Source: an uncultured Bacteroidota bacterium (GTDB lineage Bacteria > Bacteroidota > Bacteroidia > NS11-12g > UBA955). Taken from it: a stretch of DNA of 6,650 bases. Below are positions 1 through 6,650 of the stretch, piece after piece. Below the pieces are notes generated by a model. That model ran no database searches, was not told where the DNA came from, and saw only the letters and a list, made by a program, of their open reading frames with translations. Positions within the stretch are counted from its first letter, which is position 1. Every line of letters starts with the position of its first letter. The DNA lies in NCBI GenBank assembly GCA_903879775.1, contig CAIRMY010000181.1, positions 1-6,650 of the forward strand, read 5' to 3'. The position numbers and the translations under genes were made by a program.

Positions 1-2663
1 GTGAATTGAGGTGATCCTTCATAAACAAATCCCTCAATCCATTTAAAGTTAACATTGAACGATACATTTTTAATTTTTTTATATTCCAATTGCGAACCAC
101 CAATACTCAAGTTAAATTTATTTTTTGGCGTATTGAATGCTGGGATGATTGGGTCTGAATCGTCTTTTTTATTGAGTTGGTTAAATGAATAGTTGAAACC
201 TAGGGTATATTTATCTTTAAAGAAGTAATTGATGCCAAAAGAAGTTCCCATGGTGGTTACATCTGTTTTTGCATTTGTGGCAATACGATACACTTGTCCC
301 CCAATAATTTCATTGGTTAAAATGTTGTTAAACTTAGGGTCAAAACCAATTTTATATCCTATAAAATCCTCATAATAAGAGTAATAGGTACTTAGATCGA
401 TATTGATTTTATTGTCCCACAAGAATGATTTGTATCCAATTTCAATGCTTTTAACTTTTTCTGGACGCACTGGATCAACATTGAAATATTTGAGCTTTTT
501 GATATCTTTAATTGGGTCGAGGAAATAGTCATTCAATGAAGACAATGTAACCATATTTTTATACCCGGTTATGTTTCCAAGCAATATAGCCCTACCAACA
601 TTGTAATACAGGTATTGATCTGCCAATGTTGGATTACGCACTCCACTGGTTAACGAAAGTCGGTAATAAGTTGTTTTATCTGGAGTATAAACCGCTGAAA
701 ATGCCGGGGAATAAATATAAGGAAAGTTTATATTTTTATCGACACGCATTGTAGCGTTGATTTTTAATTTGTCGTTGAACGATTTATTTTCAAATCCCGC
801 ATAAGCACCAGCTTCGCTATTTTGAATGATTCGTCCATTGGTGTCAGAAAAGATTGTACCTTGAGTATTCGGACGATAAAGTCGGCCGTTCATACCAATC
901 ACAAATTGGTTTCTTTTCCCAAAATTGAAACGGTGTTCAGCTTGGGCATGATACAAAGCACTTTTATCGAAAAATCCGCTGCCACCTTCGCCAAAGCTCT
1001 TTCGATTTGTGACATCGTTTTTCAATGAATCAAATCGGGCAGTGCCAACTTCGTATCGGTCATATGTCGCTGAATTGTGAGGTCTATTTTGGAAATTAGT
1101 CCATTTATTTGCGATTTTTCGACATTCATCTTGCCATTGCTGAATGAGCTCTTTGTTGTTGTTAATGACCATATTCACGCTGTCGGCAAAAGCCTTAGGA
1201 TTTTGGAAAGGGAAAATGACCGGATATCCGGGTAATTTTCTCATTTTGCTCACATAGTTGGTTTTCCAAGCACTTTGATAATCGCCGCCCCATAAATCTG
1301 CTGGTTTAGATTTTTGTTGCATAATTAATGCTGTGAAAACCGCATCATAGGTATTCCCTGCATCTTCTTGGGTGGCGTAAATTCTCACAAATCCATTTTT
1401 ATGTTTGAATTCAAAACGATTTTGCCAAAATCTTATATCATTTAAACTGTAACGATTATCGCCTTGGTAAACTGTTGTTCCCATTCCAAAATTGGTTTGG
1501 TAAATAAATTCCATTGATTTATTGCGAAATGGTTTTGCTGCAATGGTAAATGAAGATTTTAAGTTGTACGTATTGTAATCTACAATGTCCTTTTCCCAAT
1601 ATCCTTCGCGATAAAACTGACCTAAGCCAGGGAAATCAAACATACCGGTAAGTGAAGTTTTGTTGTATTCTCCGGGGCCAGGAAGCTCATCTCCGTATCG
1701 GTTAACTGCGTCATAACCGCCTAAATTGGTCGAATTATGTAAAGTTCCTTTTACAGGATCTGAGTTTGTTGCTTCCCAATCGTACGCTTTCATGTAAAAG
1801 AAATTTGCTTTGATTGCAATGAGCTCTCGACCCTTCTTTGATTTAAACACATGGGCATAACGCAAGGCATTTTCCATGAGTTGACGTTCACCAACCTTAA
1901 ATTTATAACTAAAACCTGGAGTTTTCCATGGATCTTTTGTGGTAATGCTAATCACTCCGTTAAAGGCACCAGGACCATAAAAAGCAGAACTCGCTCCAAC
2001 CACAATTTCTTGGCTATTTACATCCAATTCTGAAGCCCCAAGGAAGTTTCCAAGAGAAAAATTCAAACCCGGACTTTGGTTGTCAACGCCGTCAATGATT
2101 TGTAGTGTTCTCACTGGTGAAGTGCTATTAAAACCCCTCGTATTTACGATTCGGAAACCCAAACTTGCTGCTGTTACGTCAACGCCTTTTAAATGTCCTA
2201 AAGCTTCATAAAAATCGCTCGCGGGAGTTTCTTTAATGCTTTGAGAACTCATACTTTCAACTGTAAGAGGTGATTCTTTGAGTTTTTCTTTGAGTCGATT
2301 TTGTTTGATATTGACTTGGCCTAATTTTTCTAAATCAAGTGAAAGTACAATATTCCAGGGATTTTCATTGCTGTAAATGACTTCAAATGTTTCACCTTGA
2401 ACATTGATGGTTAGTTTGGTTTTGTCTGCAGGTTTATTGGGAAGTGTAAATTGCCCATATTCATTTGATTCAGCCAAAACTTCGCCGGCTGCAATTGATT
2501 TTTGTATCCCATTCTCATTGATTAAAAATGGTTCTGACGAATAAATACTGGCAATGATACCTCTTTGAGTGGATTTGTCACTAATTTTTCCGGAGATTGA
2601 AATTTGTGAGTAAACAGGAGTCAATCCGATGAAAAAAAGAAGCGCAAGTAATGGTTTAATCAT
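1..2663 (-). CDS. TonB-dependent outer-membrane receptor, C-terminus beyond window edge
   Basis: An outer-membrane beta-barrel transporter that would import a ligand using TonB-ExbB-ExbD energy; the ligand cannot be told. The minus frame is open without interruption from the ATG at 2663 to the left edge, giving 887 visible residues, and no stop is seen, so the gene is partial at its 3' end. Residues 1-19 form a signal peptide (MIKPLLALLFFIGLTPVYS). Residues about 21-112 resemble a divergent carboxypeptidase-regulatory-like beta-sandwich (ISGKISD, EYGQFTLP). A TonB-box-like LGQVNI lies at 114-119. The plug spans about 128-245, with VNTRGFNS, IDGVDNQSPG, SSAFYGPGAFNGVISITTKD (Y229-G230-P231). 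The rest is barrel, with NRYGDE at 321-326, a signature I associate with Bacteroidota receptors, and PVRPEKVKSIEIGYK late in the barrel. The start is supported by the signal peptide directly behind it and an in-frame stop at 2706-2708 with no ATG between. No SusD-like partner is visible; one could lie downstream, outside the window. Confidence 0.93.
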   Translation of the reverse strand, partial: MIKPLLALLFFIGLTPVYSQISISGKISDKSTQRGIIASIYSSEPFLINENGIQKSIAAGEVLAESNEYGQFTLPNKPADKTKLTINVQGETFEVIYSNENPWNIVLSLDLEKLGQVNIKQNRLKEKLKESPLTVESMSSQSIKETPASDFYEALGHLKGVDVTAASLGFRIVNTRGFNSTSPVRTLQIIDGVDNQSPGLNFSLGNFLGASELDVNSQEIVVGASSAFYGPGAFNGVISITTKDPWKTPGFSYKFKVGERQLMENALRYAHVFKSKKGRELIAIKANFFYMKAYDWEATNSDPVKGTLHNSTNLGGYDAVNRYGDELPGPGEYNKTSLTGMFDFPGLGQFYREGYWEKDIVDYNTYNLKSSFTIAAKPFRNKSMEFIYQTNFGMGTTVYQGDNRYSLNDIRFWQNRFEFKHKNGFVRIYATQEDAGNTYDAVFTALIMQQKSKPADLWGGDYQSAWKTNYVSKMRKLPGYPVIFPFQNPKAFADSVNMVINNNKELIQQWQDECRKIANKWTNFQNRPHNSATYDRYEVGTARFDSLKNDVTNRKSFGEGGSGFFDKSALYHAQAEHRFNFGKRNQFVIGMNGRLYRPNTQGTIFSDTNGRIIQNSEAGAYAGFENKSFNDKLKINATMRVDKNINFPYIYSPAFSAVYTPDKTTYYRLSLTSGVRNPTLADQYLYYNVGRAILLGNITGYKNMVTLSSLNDYFLDPIKDIKKLKYFNVDPVRPEKVKSIEIGYKSFLWDNKINIDLSTYYSYYEDFIGYKIGFDPKFNNILTNEIIGGQVYRIATNAKTDVTTMGTSFGINYFFKDKYTLGFNYSFNQLNKKDDSDPIIPAFNTPKNKFNLSIGGSQLEYKKIKNVSFNVNFKWIEGFVYEGSPQF
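1108..1119 (-). repeat. 12-bp word AAAAATCGCAAA, copy inside the receptor gene
   Basis: On the minus strand this copy encodes part of CRKIANKW in the receptor. It matches the copies at 2753-2764 and 4838-4849 exactly, and shares one further base with the latter. Being coding and A-rich, it may be coincidence. Confidence 0.3.
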
Positions 2664-2685
2664 ATATAAATCAACAATAATATTT

Positions 2686-2717
2686 GCAAGATAGGAGTTT
2701 TGATTTTAATAAAACAA
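2686..2717 (-). promoter_or_regulatory. Putative promoter of the TonB-dependent receptor
   Basis: Read on the minus strand, TTG (2717-2715) is followed after 21 nt by TATCTTGC (2693-2686), which resembles the Bacteroidota pair of a -33 TTG/TTTG element and a -7 TAnnTTTG element, although the -7 box is one T short. The box ends 22 nt before the receptor ATG, so the leader would be short. No Shine-Dalgarno sequence precedes the ATG. The assignment rests on pattern match only. Confidence 0.4.
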
Positions 2718-2752
2718 CATGCATTGCAAAACTTGCGAAAATCAATTCACAT

Positions 2753-2764
2753 AAAAATCGCAAA
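2753..2764 (+). repeat. 12-bp word AAAAATCGCAAA upstream of the E1 gene
   Basis: This exact copy lies 6 bp upstream of the putative -7 box of the E1 gene and overlaps the small CGCA/TGCG inverted repeat. It has an inverted copy just after the same gene, at 4838-4849. Function is unknown; operator-like use or chance are both possible. Confidence 0.35.
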
Positions 2765-2770
2765 AATGCG

Positions 2771-2779
2771 TAAACTTGC
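2771..2779 (+). promoter_or_regulatory. Putative -7 promoter element of the fused E1 gene
   Basis: TAAACTTGC differs at one position from the Bacteroidota -7 consensus TAnnTTTG followed by the frequent C. It ends 12 bases before the ATG at 2792, implying a very short leader, an arrangement common in this phylum. I see no good -33 TTG at the usual distance upstream. CGCA-AAAA-TGCG, a 4-bp inverted repeat at 2759-2770, abuts the box, and AAACTTGC also occurs at 2729-2736. Whether these bind a regulator is unknown. Confidence 0.4.
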
Positions 2780-2791
2780 ACTTGTAAAACA

Positions 2792-4837
2792 ATGGTTGAA
2801 AAAGATGTTCTTTTAAAAGCATGGGATATTATGCAGACTGCCCGTGCAATGGCTGCAATTTATGAAGAAAATAGGCCCATTACTAAATATGTACATAGTA
2901 CATCGAAAGGACATGAAGCCATTCAAATTGCAACTGGTTTTCATTTAAAACCAATTGATTTTGTTTATCCTTATTACCGTGATGAAAGCATGTTGCTTTC
3001 TATGGGAATGAAACCGGTTGAACTCATGATGCAATTGTTGGCAAAAGCCGATGATCCTTTCAGTGGTGGACGTACATATTACTCACATCCGTCTTTGAAA
3101 AGACCCGATATGCCAAAAATGCCGCATCAAAGCAGCGCAACAGGAATGCAAGTAATTCCTGCTACCGGTGCTGCACATGGCCTTAAGTATTTGGAAGAAC
3201 AGAATTTAATTACCAGCGCTGAAAAACCAATTGTCTTGGTTTCTTTGGGGGACGGATCCATGACCGAAGGTGAAGTTTCCGAAGCCCTACAAATGGCCGT
3301 TCTACATAAATTACCTATTGTTTTCTTGGTACAAGATAACGATTGGGGAATTTCTGCCAGCGGCGATGAAATGCGCGCCATGGATGCTTTTGAATACGCT
3401 TTAGGATTTAAAGGTTTGCGCAGAATTCGCATCAATGGATCTGATTTTGTTCAATGCAACGACGAAATGAAAAGGGCCATTGAATATGTGCGCACAAACC
3501 GCGAACCGATGTTGGTGCATGCAAAAGTTCCTTTGCTCGGGCACCATACAAGTGGCGTTAGAAGTGAATGGTATCGCGACGATTTGGAAAAGCAAATGCG
3601 TCAGGATCCTTTGCCAAAATTAGAGCAATTGCTTCTTAGTTTGGCTGAAACTTCCGACAATTTAGAAGAAATTACAATCAAAGCAAAAGCAAAAGTTTTT
3701 GCTGATTTTGAAACTGCTAAAGCTGCAGCTGATCCACATCCATCAACTCTTTACGACCATATTGAAGCCCCAACACCTATCACAGAAGAAAAAGGTGAAA
3801 GATCTCCTGAAGGTAAAGAACCAATTATGATGGTTGATGCTGCTCTGTTTGCTGTTGAAGAAATATTGAAAAAACACCCTGAGGCTTTGTTGTATGGTCA
3901 AGATGTAGGACATAGACTTGGAGGTGTATTTAGAGAAGCGGCAACGTTATCTGATAAATACGGGCGTAAAAGGGTTTTCAATACCCCTATCCAAGAAGCA
4001 TATATTGTGGGAAGTACCGCCGGTATGAGTGCAGTTGGTTGTAAACCAATTGTAGAAATTCAATTTGCCGATTATATATGGCCTGGTGTGAACCAATTGG
4101 TCACAGAATTATCCAAGAGTTGCTATTTAAGCATGGGTAAATTTCCTGTAGCCAGTGTGATTCGTGTTCCTACTGGCGCTTATGGTGGAGGTGGACCATA
4201 TCATTCTGGTACGGTTGAAAGTAGTTTGTTACCGATTAAAGGAATTAAAATTGCTTATCCGAGCAATGCTGCCGATATGAAAGGACTTATGAAGTCTGCA
4301 TTTTACGATCCAAATCCAGTGATAATGTTTGAACATAAAGGATTGTATTGGAGTAAAGTGCCTGGAACAGAATTGGCTAAAAATCCGGAACCTTCTGAAG
4401 ATTATGTGATTCCTTTTGGAAAGGCTAGGGTTGTTTTAAACTGTTCTGAGGAAGCCCTTAACAATGGTGAAACTGTTGGTGTTGTGACATACGGAATGGG
4501 CGTTTATTGGGCTCTTGCTGCTGCCAAAAAATTACCTGGAAATATTGAGATTTTAGACCTAAGAACATTGGCGCCTTACGATCAAGAAGCAGTGTATAAT
4601 TTGGCTAAAAAGCATGGAAAAATCTTGGTTTTAACCGAAGAAACCATCACCAATAGTTTTGCTGAAGCATTGGCAGGTAGAATTAGCCGCGATTGCTTTA
4701 GGCATTTGGATGCGCCTGTGCAAACTTTAGGCAGTGCCGATATTCCAGCGGTTCCATTGAACATGGGAATGGAAGCTGTGATGTTGCCAAATGCCGATAA
4801 AACTTACGACGCTCTGAAAGATTTATTGGAATCGTAA
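2792..4837 (+). CDS. Fused alpha/beta 2-oxoacid dehydrogenase E1, probably branched-chain (2-oxoisovalerate) type
   Basis: A cytoplasmic thiamine-diphosphate enzyme that decarboxylates a 2-oxoacid and passes the acyl group to the lipoyl domain of an E2 partner. One chain of 681 residues carries both E1 subunits. The alpha half spans about 1-320: VYPYYRDES near 58-66, the ThDP/Mg motif from G153-D154-G155 to N183 (GDGSMTEGE ... VQDND), and a GHHTS loop at 250-254. A charged Pro/Glu linker covers about 320-343. The beta half begins near E343 (EPIMMVDAAL), with E402 in PIQEAYIVGS, H471-S472 in GPYHSGTVES, and a transketolase C-terminal domain with LRTLAPYD at 590-597. The alpha half looks more like branched-chain E1 (long YYRDES region, no GGKGGSMH-type motif) than pyruvate E1, but substrate is inferred. 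Separate E1 subunits are roughly 330-400 and 325-350 residues, so the fusion is complete. The start is fixed by an in-frame stop at 2771-2773. No E2, E3 or lipoyl gene is adjacent; the flanking genes diverge and converge, so it appears monocistronic. Confidence 0.95.
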   Translation: MVEKDVLLKAWDIMQTARAMAAIYEENRPITKYVHSTSKGHEAIQIATGFHLKPIDFVYPYYRDESMLLSMGMKPVELMMQLLAKADDPFSGGRTYYSHPSLKRPDMPKMPHQSSATGMQVIPATGAAHGLKYLEEQNLITSAEKPIVLVSLGDGSMTEGEVSEALQMAVLHKLPIVFLVQDNDWGISASGDEMRAMDAFEYALGFKGLRRIRINGSDFVQCNDEMKRAIEYVRTNREPMLVHAKVPLLGHHTSGVRSEWYRDDLEKQMRQDPLPKLEQLLLSLAETSDNLEEITIKAKAKVFADFETAKAAADPHPSTLYDHIEAPTPITEEKGERSPEGKEPIMMVDAALFAVEEILKKHPEALLYGQDVGHRLGGVFREAATLSDKYGRKRVFNTPIQEAYIVGSTAGMSAVGCKPIVEIQFADYIWPGVNQLVTELSKSCYLSMGKFPVASVIRVPTGAYGGGGPYHSGTVESSLLPIKGIKIAYPSNAADMKGLMKSAFYDPNPVIMFEHKGLYWSKVPGTELAKNPEPSEDYVIPFGKARVVLNCSEEALNNGETVGVVTYGMGVYWALAAAKKLPGNIEILDLRTLAPYDQEAVYNLAKKHGKILVLTEETITNSFAEALAGRISRDCFRHLDAPVQTLGSADIPAVPLNMGMEAVMLPNADKTYDALKDLLES

Positions 4838-4849
4838 TTTGCGATTTTT
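4838..4849 (-). repeat. 12-bp word AAAAATCGCAAA, inverted copy downstream of the E1 gene
   Basis: This copy starts at the first base after the E1 stop codon and is inverted relative to the copy upstream of the gene. It forms one arm and the loop of the weak hairpin in the convergent gap. Confidence 0.35.
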
Positions 4850-4854
4850 GCAAA
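4838..4854. terminator. Weak hairpin in the convergent gap, possible bidirectional terminator
   Basis: Directly after the E1 stop, TTTGC (4838-4842) can pair with GCAAA (4850-4854) around a 7-nt loop. It lies in the only 41 bp between two convergent genes, where a terminator is expected. The stem is just 5 bp and no clear T-tract follows on either strand, so this is a weak candidate. I see no better hairpin in the gap. Confidence 0.2.
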
Positions 4855-4878
4855 ACAAGGATTTCAACGTTTATAACT

Positions 4879-6264
4879 CTACAGAAATTTCTTAACTAGC
4901 TTTAACGCATTCTCAGTGTAAGGTGGGTATTTTTGTTTGAGATCGAACCAAAAGCCGGTTTTTAGAATGCTCTTTTTATGTGTAAATGCATCGAAGCCAA
5001 ATTTACCATGATAGGCGCCTTGACCGCTTCCCCCTACACCGCCAAAAGGCATTTCAGGTGTTACCAAATGCATTAAGGTATTGTTAATACAGCCTCCGCC
5101 AAATGAGATTCTGTTTGTAATTCTCTCAGCAAGTGCATTGTTTGCCGTAAAAATATACAGTGCCAAAGGGTTAGGATTCTTTTGAATGATGTTATACAAA
5201 TCTTCCTCATTTGAGAACGAAATGATTGGCAAGATGGGTCCAAATATCTCTTCTTTCATCAGGGGATGATCGAGGTTTGGAACTTTCACCAAGGTTGGTT
5301 CAATGAATAAGTTTTCTTTGTTTGAATGTCCTCCCAAAATAATTTCACACCCTTCCATTAAATTCATGAGTCTGTTGAAATGGTGCTCGTTTACAATTTT
5401 GGTATAATCTGGAGATTCTTGAGGGTGTTTGCCAAAGAAATCGTGAATGGCCGTTTTCATGGAACCAACAAATTCATCGTGGTATTTTTCATATACCAAA
5501 ATGTAATCTGGTGCAACACAGGTTTGTCCTGCGTTGATTGCTTTACCCATTAGAATTCTTTTGGCTGTAGCTTTTACTGGAGTTGAACCATCTACAATGC
5601 AAGGACTTTTGCCTCCCAATTCTAAAATTGTTGGAATGAGATATTCGGCGGCTTGTTTGGCAATGATTTTACCAACAGCCGTAGATCCAGTAAAAAATAT
5701 AAGGTTTGGTTGGTAGTGTTTAATGGCTGCGGGCACAATTTCTGCACCATTTCCCTCAATGATATCGATATAACTTTCAGAAAATGTGGTGTGAATGATT
5801 TTTGTGAGTAGGGCAGCAGTATGTGGCGTTAATTCAGAAGGTTTGAGTAAAGATGTGTTTCCAGCTGCCATGGATGCAACCAAAGGGGCTATTTGTAATT
5901 GGAATGGATAATTCCAAGGGGCAATAATGAGCGTTTTACCATATGATTGGTTGATAATTTTGCTTTTAGAGGGAAACAATGCCATTGGGGAAGAAGGTTT
6001 TTGTGGCTGCATCCATTTCGACAATTGCTTTAAGGTGTGTTTGATTTCGCTCAAAACAAATCCGATTTCGGTTGTGTAAGTTTCGAATTCTGACTTCCCT
6101 AAATCTTTTTGGAGTGCGTCAATGATTTCATCTTGATAGGTTTCAATGGCAGCTTTTAACAATAAAAGTTGTGATTTTCTGAATTCATATGGTTGGGTTA
6201 TGCCTTCCTGAAAGTACTGAAATTGTTTGTTTCCTAATTCGGTGAGATACAATTGTTCGCTCAT
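4879..6264 (-). CDS. Class-3-type NAD(P)-dependent aldehyde dehydrogenase
   Basis: Oxidises an aldehyde to the carboxylic acid with NAD(P)+ in the cytoplasm; medium- to long-chain or aromatic aldehydes are typical for the ALDH3 family, but the substrate here is not known. The protein is 461 residues, close to the usual 450-460 of the class. Visible landmarks are PWNYPF at 116-121 with N118, LKPSE at 140-144, FTGSTAVGK at 191-199, general base E215 in LELGGK, catalytic C249 in INAGQTCVAP, EEIFGP at 338-343, and FGGVGGSGQGAYHG at 407-420. The 34-residue spacing from E215 to C249 equals that in mammalian ALDH3A1 (E209, C243). The C-terminus ends soon after YPPYT, so there is no membrane-anchor tail as in fatty-aldehyde dehydrogenase. 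It starts 4 bp after the stop of the Gre-like gene on the same strand, so the two are probably co-transcribed and translationally coupled. No Shine-Dalgarno sequence is visible. All active-site residues are present, so it should be functional. Confidence 0.95.
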   Translation of the reverse strand: MSEQLYLTELGNKQFQYFQEGITQPYEFRKSQLLLLKAAIETYQDEIIDALQKDLGKSEFETYTTEIGFVLSEIKHTLKQLSKWMQPQKPSSPMALFPSKSKIINQSYGKTLIIAPWNYPFQLQIAPLVASMAAGNTSLLKPSELTPHTAALLTKIIHTTFSESYIDIIEGNGAEIVPAAIKHYQPNLIFFTGSTAVGKIIAKQAAEYLIPTILELGGKSPCIVDGSTPVKATAKRILMGKAINAGQTCVAPDYILVYEKYHDEFVGSMKTAIHDFFGKHPQESPDYTKIVNEHHFNRLMNLMEGCEIILGGHSNKENLFIEPTLVKVPNLDHPLMKEEIFGPILPIISFSNEEDLYNIIQKNPNPLALYIFTANNALAERITNRISFGGGCINNTLMHLVTPEMPFGGVGGSGQGAYHGKFGFDAFTHKKSILKTGFWFDLKQKYPPYTENALKLVKKFL

Positions 6265-6268
6265 AATA

Positions 6269-6650
6269 TTAATAACAATCTACAATTTGAAAAGATTTTT
6301 GATTGAAGGAAATGATATCGCCTTTGTGCTTTCCCATGAGTAAATGTCCAAATGGAGAAGCTGCCGAAATTGTTTTTAACTTAATTCCTTGTACCTCAAT
6401 ATCGCCAACGGCTGGACCAACGAACACAATGAGTTTTTGACTTCCTTGGTCTAAATGAACCACTGTTCCAAGCATGATGGAACCATGAAAATCGTACAAA
6501 TTATCAATGATTTCGAGATGATTTTTAGTTTCTTCAAGTTGTGCTTCTGATCTACGAATATCGGCTTGGAGCATTTCTCTTTGTGTTTCGTATTTATCGC
6601 CCGCACTACTTTTGGTTTCTTGTTGTATGGCGTTTCGCTCCGAATCTAAA
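6269..6650 (-). CDS. GreA/GreB-type elongation-factor-like protein, N-terminus beyond window edge
   Basis: Probably binds RNA polymerase through its secondary channel, as Gre factors do, but this short Bacteroidota branch is little characterised. The frame is open from the right edge to the TAA at 6269-6271, showing 126 residues; the start lies outside. An in-frame ATG at 6574 would begin inside the conserved helix, so it is not the true start. Visible residues 1-60 are a charged predicted coiled coil with TKSSAGDKYETQREM at 12-26; the rest is the FKBP-like Gre C-terminal domain (GSIMLGTVV, VGPAVGDIEVQGIKLKTISA, SPFGHLLMGKHKGD, FQIVDCY). D18 and E21 of the GDKYE segment have the same D-x-x-E spacing as the catalytic acidic pair at the tip of GreA's coiled coil (GDLSE). 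As I recall, related proteins are often labelled 3-oxoacyl-ACP synthase in databases, which the sequence does not support. It leads a likely operon with the aldehyde dehydrogenase. Confidence 0.85.
   Translation of the reverse strand, partial: LDSERNAIQQETKSSAGDKYETQREMLQADIRRSEAQLEETKNHLEIIDNLYDFHGSIMLGTVVHLDQGSQKLIVFVGPAVGDIEVQGIKLKTISAASPFGHLLMGKHKGDIISFNQKSFQIVDCY

Noticed and set aside
822..2033. Short plus-strand open frames at 822-1028 and 1851-2033
   Set aside because: They lie antisense inside the continuous receptor reading frame, and their translations show no domain or motif.
1..2663. SusC/SusD polysaccharide utilisation locus
   Set aside because: The receptor has a signal peptide and plug, but no SusD, glycosidase or sensor gene is visible, and the gene's 3' side is outside the window.
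2664..2791. Riboswitch or structured leader between the divergent genes
   Set aside because: The region is short and AT-rich with only a 4-bp inverted repeat, and the putative leaders are about 20 nt or shorter.
2766..2816. Small out-of-frame ORF beginning at the ATG at 2766 and overlapping the E1 start
   Set aside because: It has only 16 codons, spans the probable -7 box, and would start upstream of the expected transcription start.
3142..3160. Inverted repeat AGGAAT/ATTCCT inside the E1 gene
   Set aside because: It lies within conserved coding sequence (TGMQVIPATGAA region) and is best explained by codon constraint.
3127..4764. Minus-strand open frames at 3127-3435, 3401-3595 and 4582-4764
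   Set aside because: They are antisense to the well-supported E1 gene, and their translations are cysteine- and serine-rich without recognisable features.
5534..5716. Plus-strand open frame of 60 codons
   Set aside because: It is antisense to the most conserved part of the aldehyde dehydrogenase, the region around E215 and C249.
1..6650. Defence system, mobile element, CRISPR array or novel multi-gene system
   Set aside because: All four genes belong to recognisable families, and there are no repeat arrays, transposase or integrase motifs, or unexplained gene-sized gaps.

Overview
The window looks like chromosomal DNA from a member of the Bacteroidota, probably a flavobacterium-like lineage. 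The base composition is AT-rich and the genes lack obvious Shine-Dalgarno sequences. TAnnTTTG-like promoter elements sit close to start codons. Three gene types are typical of the phylum: a TonB-dependent receptor with a soluble N-terminal extension, a single-chain alpha/beta-fused 2-oxoacid dehydrogenase E1, and a short GreA/GreB-type protein carrying the GDKYET motif. No genus can be named from the sequence alone.

Layout: positions 1-2663 (minus strand) hold an outer-membrane TonB-dependent receptor whose C-terminal end lies beyond the left edge. A 128-bp divergent promoter region (2664-2791) separates it from a fused E1 alpha/beta gene (2792-4837, plus strand), most likely of the branched-chain (2-oxoisovalerate) type. 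A 41-bp convergent gap follows. After it, on the minus strand, come a class-3-type aldehyde dehydrogenase (4879-6264) and, 4 bp upstream of that, the 3' part of a Gre-like gene (6269-6650) whose 5' end lies beyond the right edge. There is no gene-free stretch longer than 128 bp.

How the genes relate: the receptor is an energised importer of an unknown ligand. The E1 decarboxylates 2-oxoacids and must borrow E2 and E3 subunits encoded elsewhere. The aldehyde dehydrogenase oxidises aldehydes to carboxylic acids and is probably co-transcribed with the Gre-like gene. Nothing in the sequence ties the three transcription units into one pathway, and the window reads as ordinary housekeeping and transport genes.

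I found no CRISPR array, tRNA, rRNA, insertion sequence, phage gene or defence system, and no convincing new system. The most useful second-look items are the acidic D-x-x-E pair in the Gre-like protein, a 12-bp word present in both intergenic gaps around the E1 gene and once in the receptor gene, and the atypical helical insertion and N-terminal domain of the receptor.
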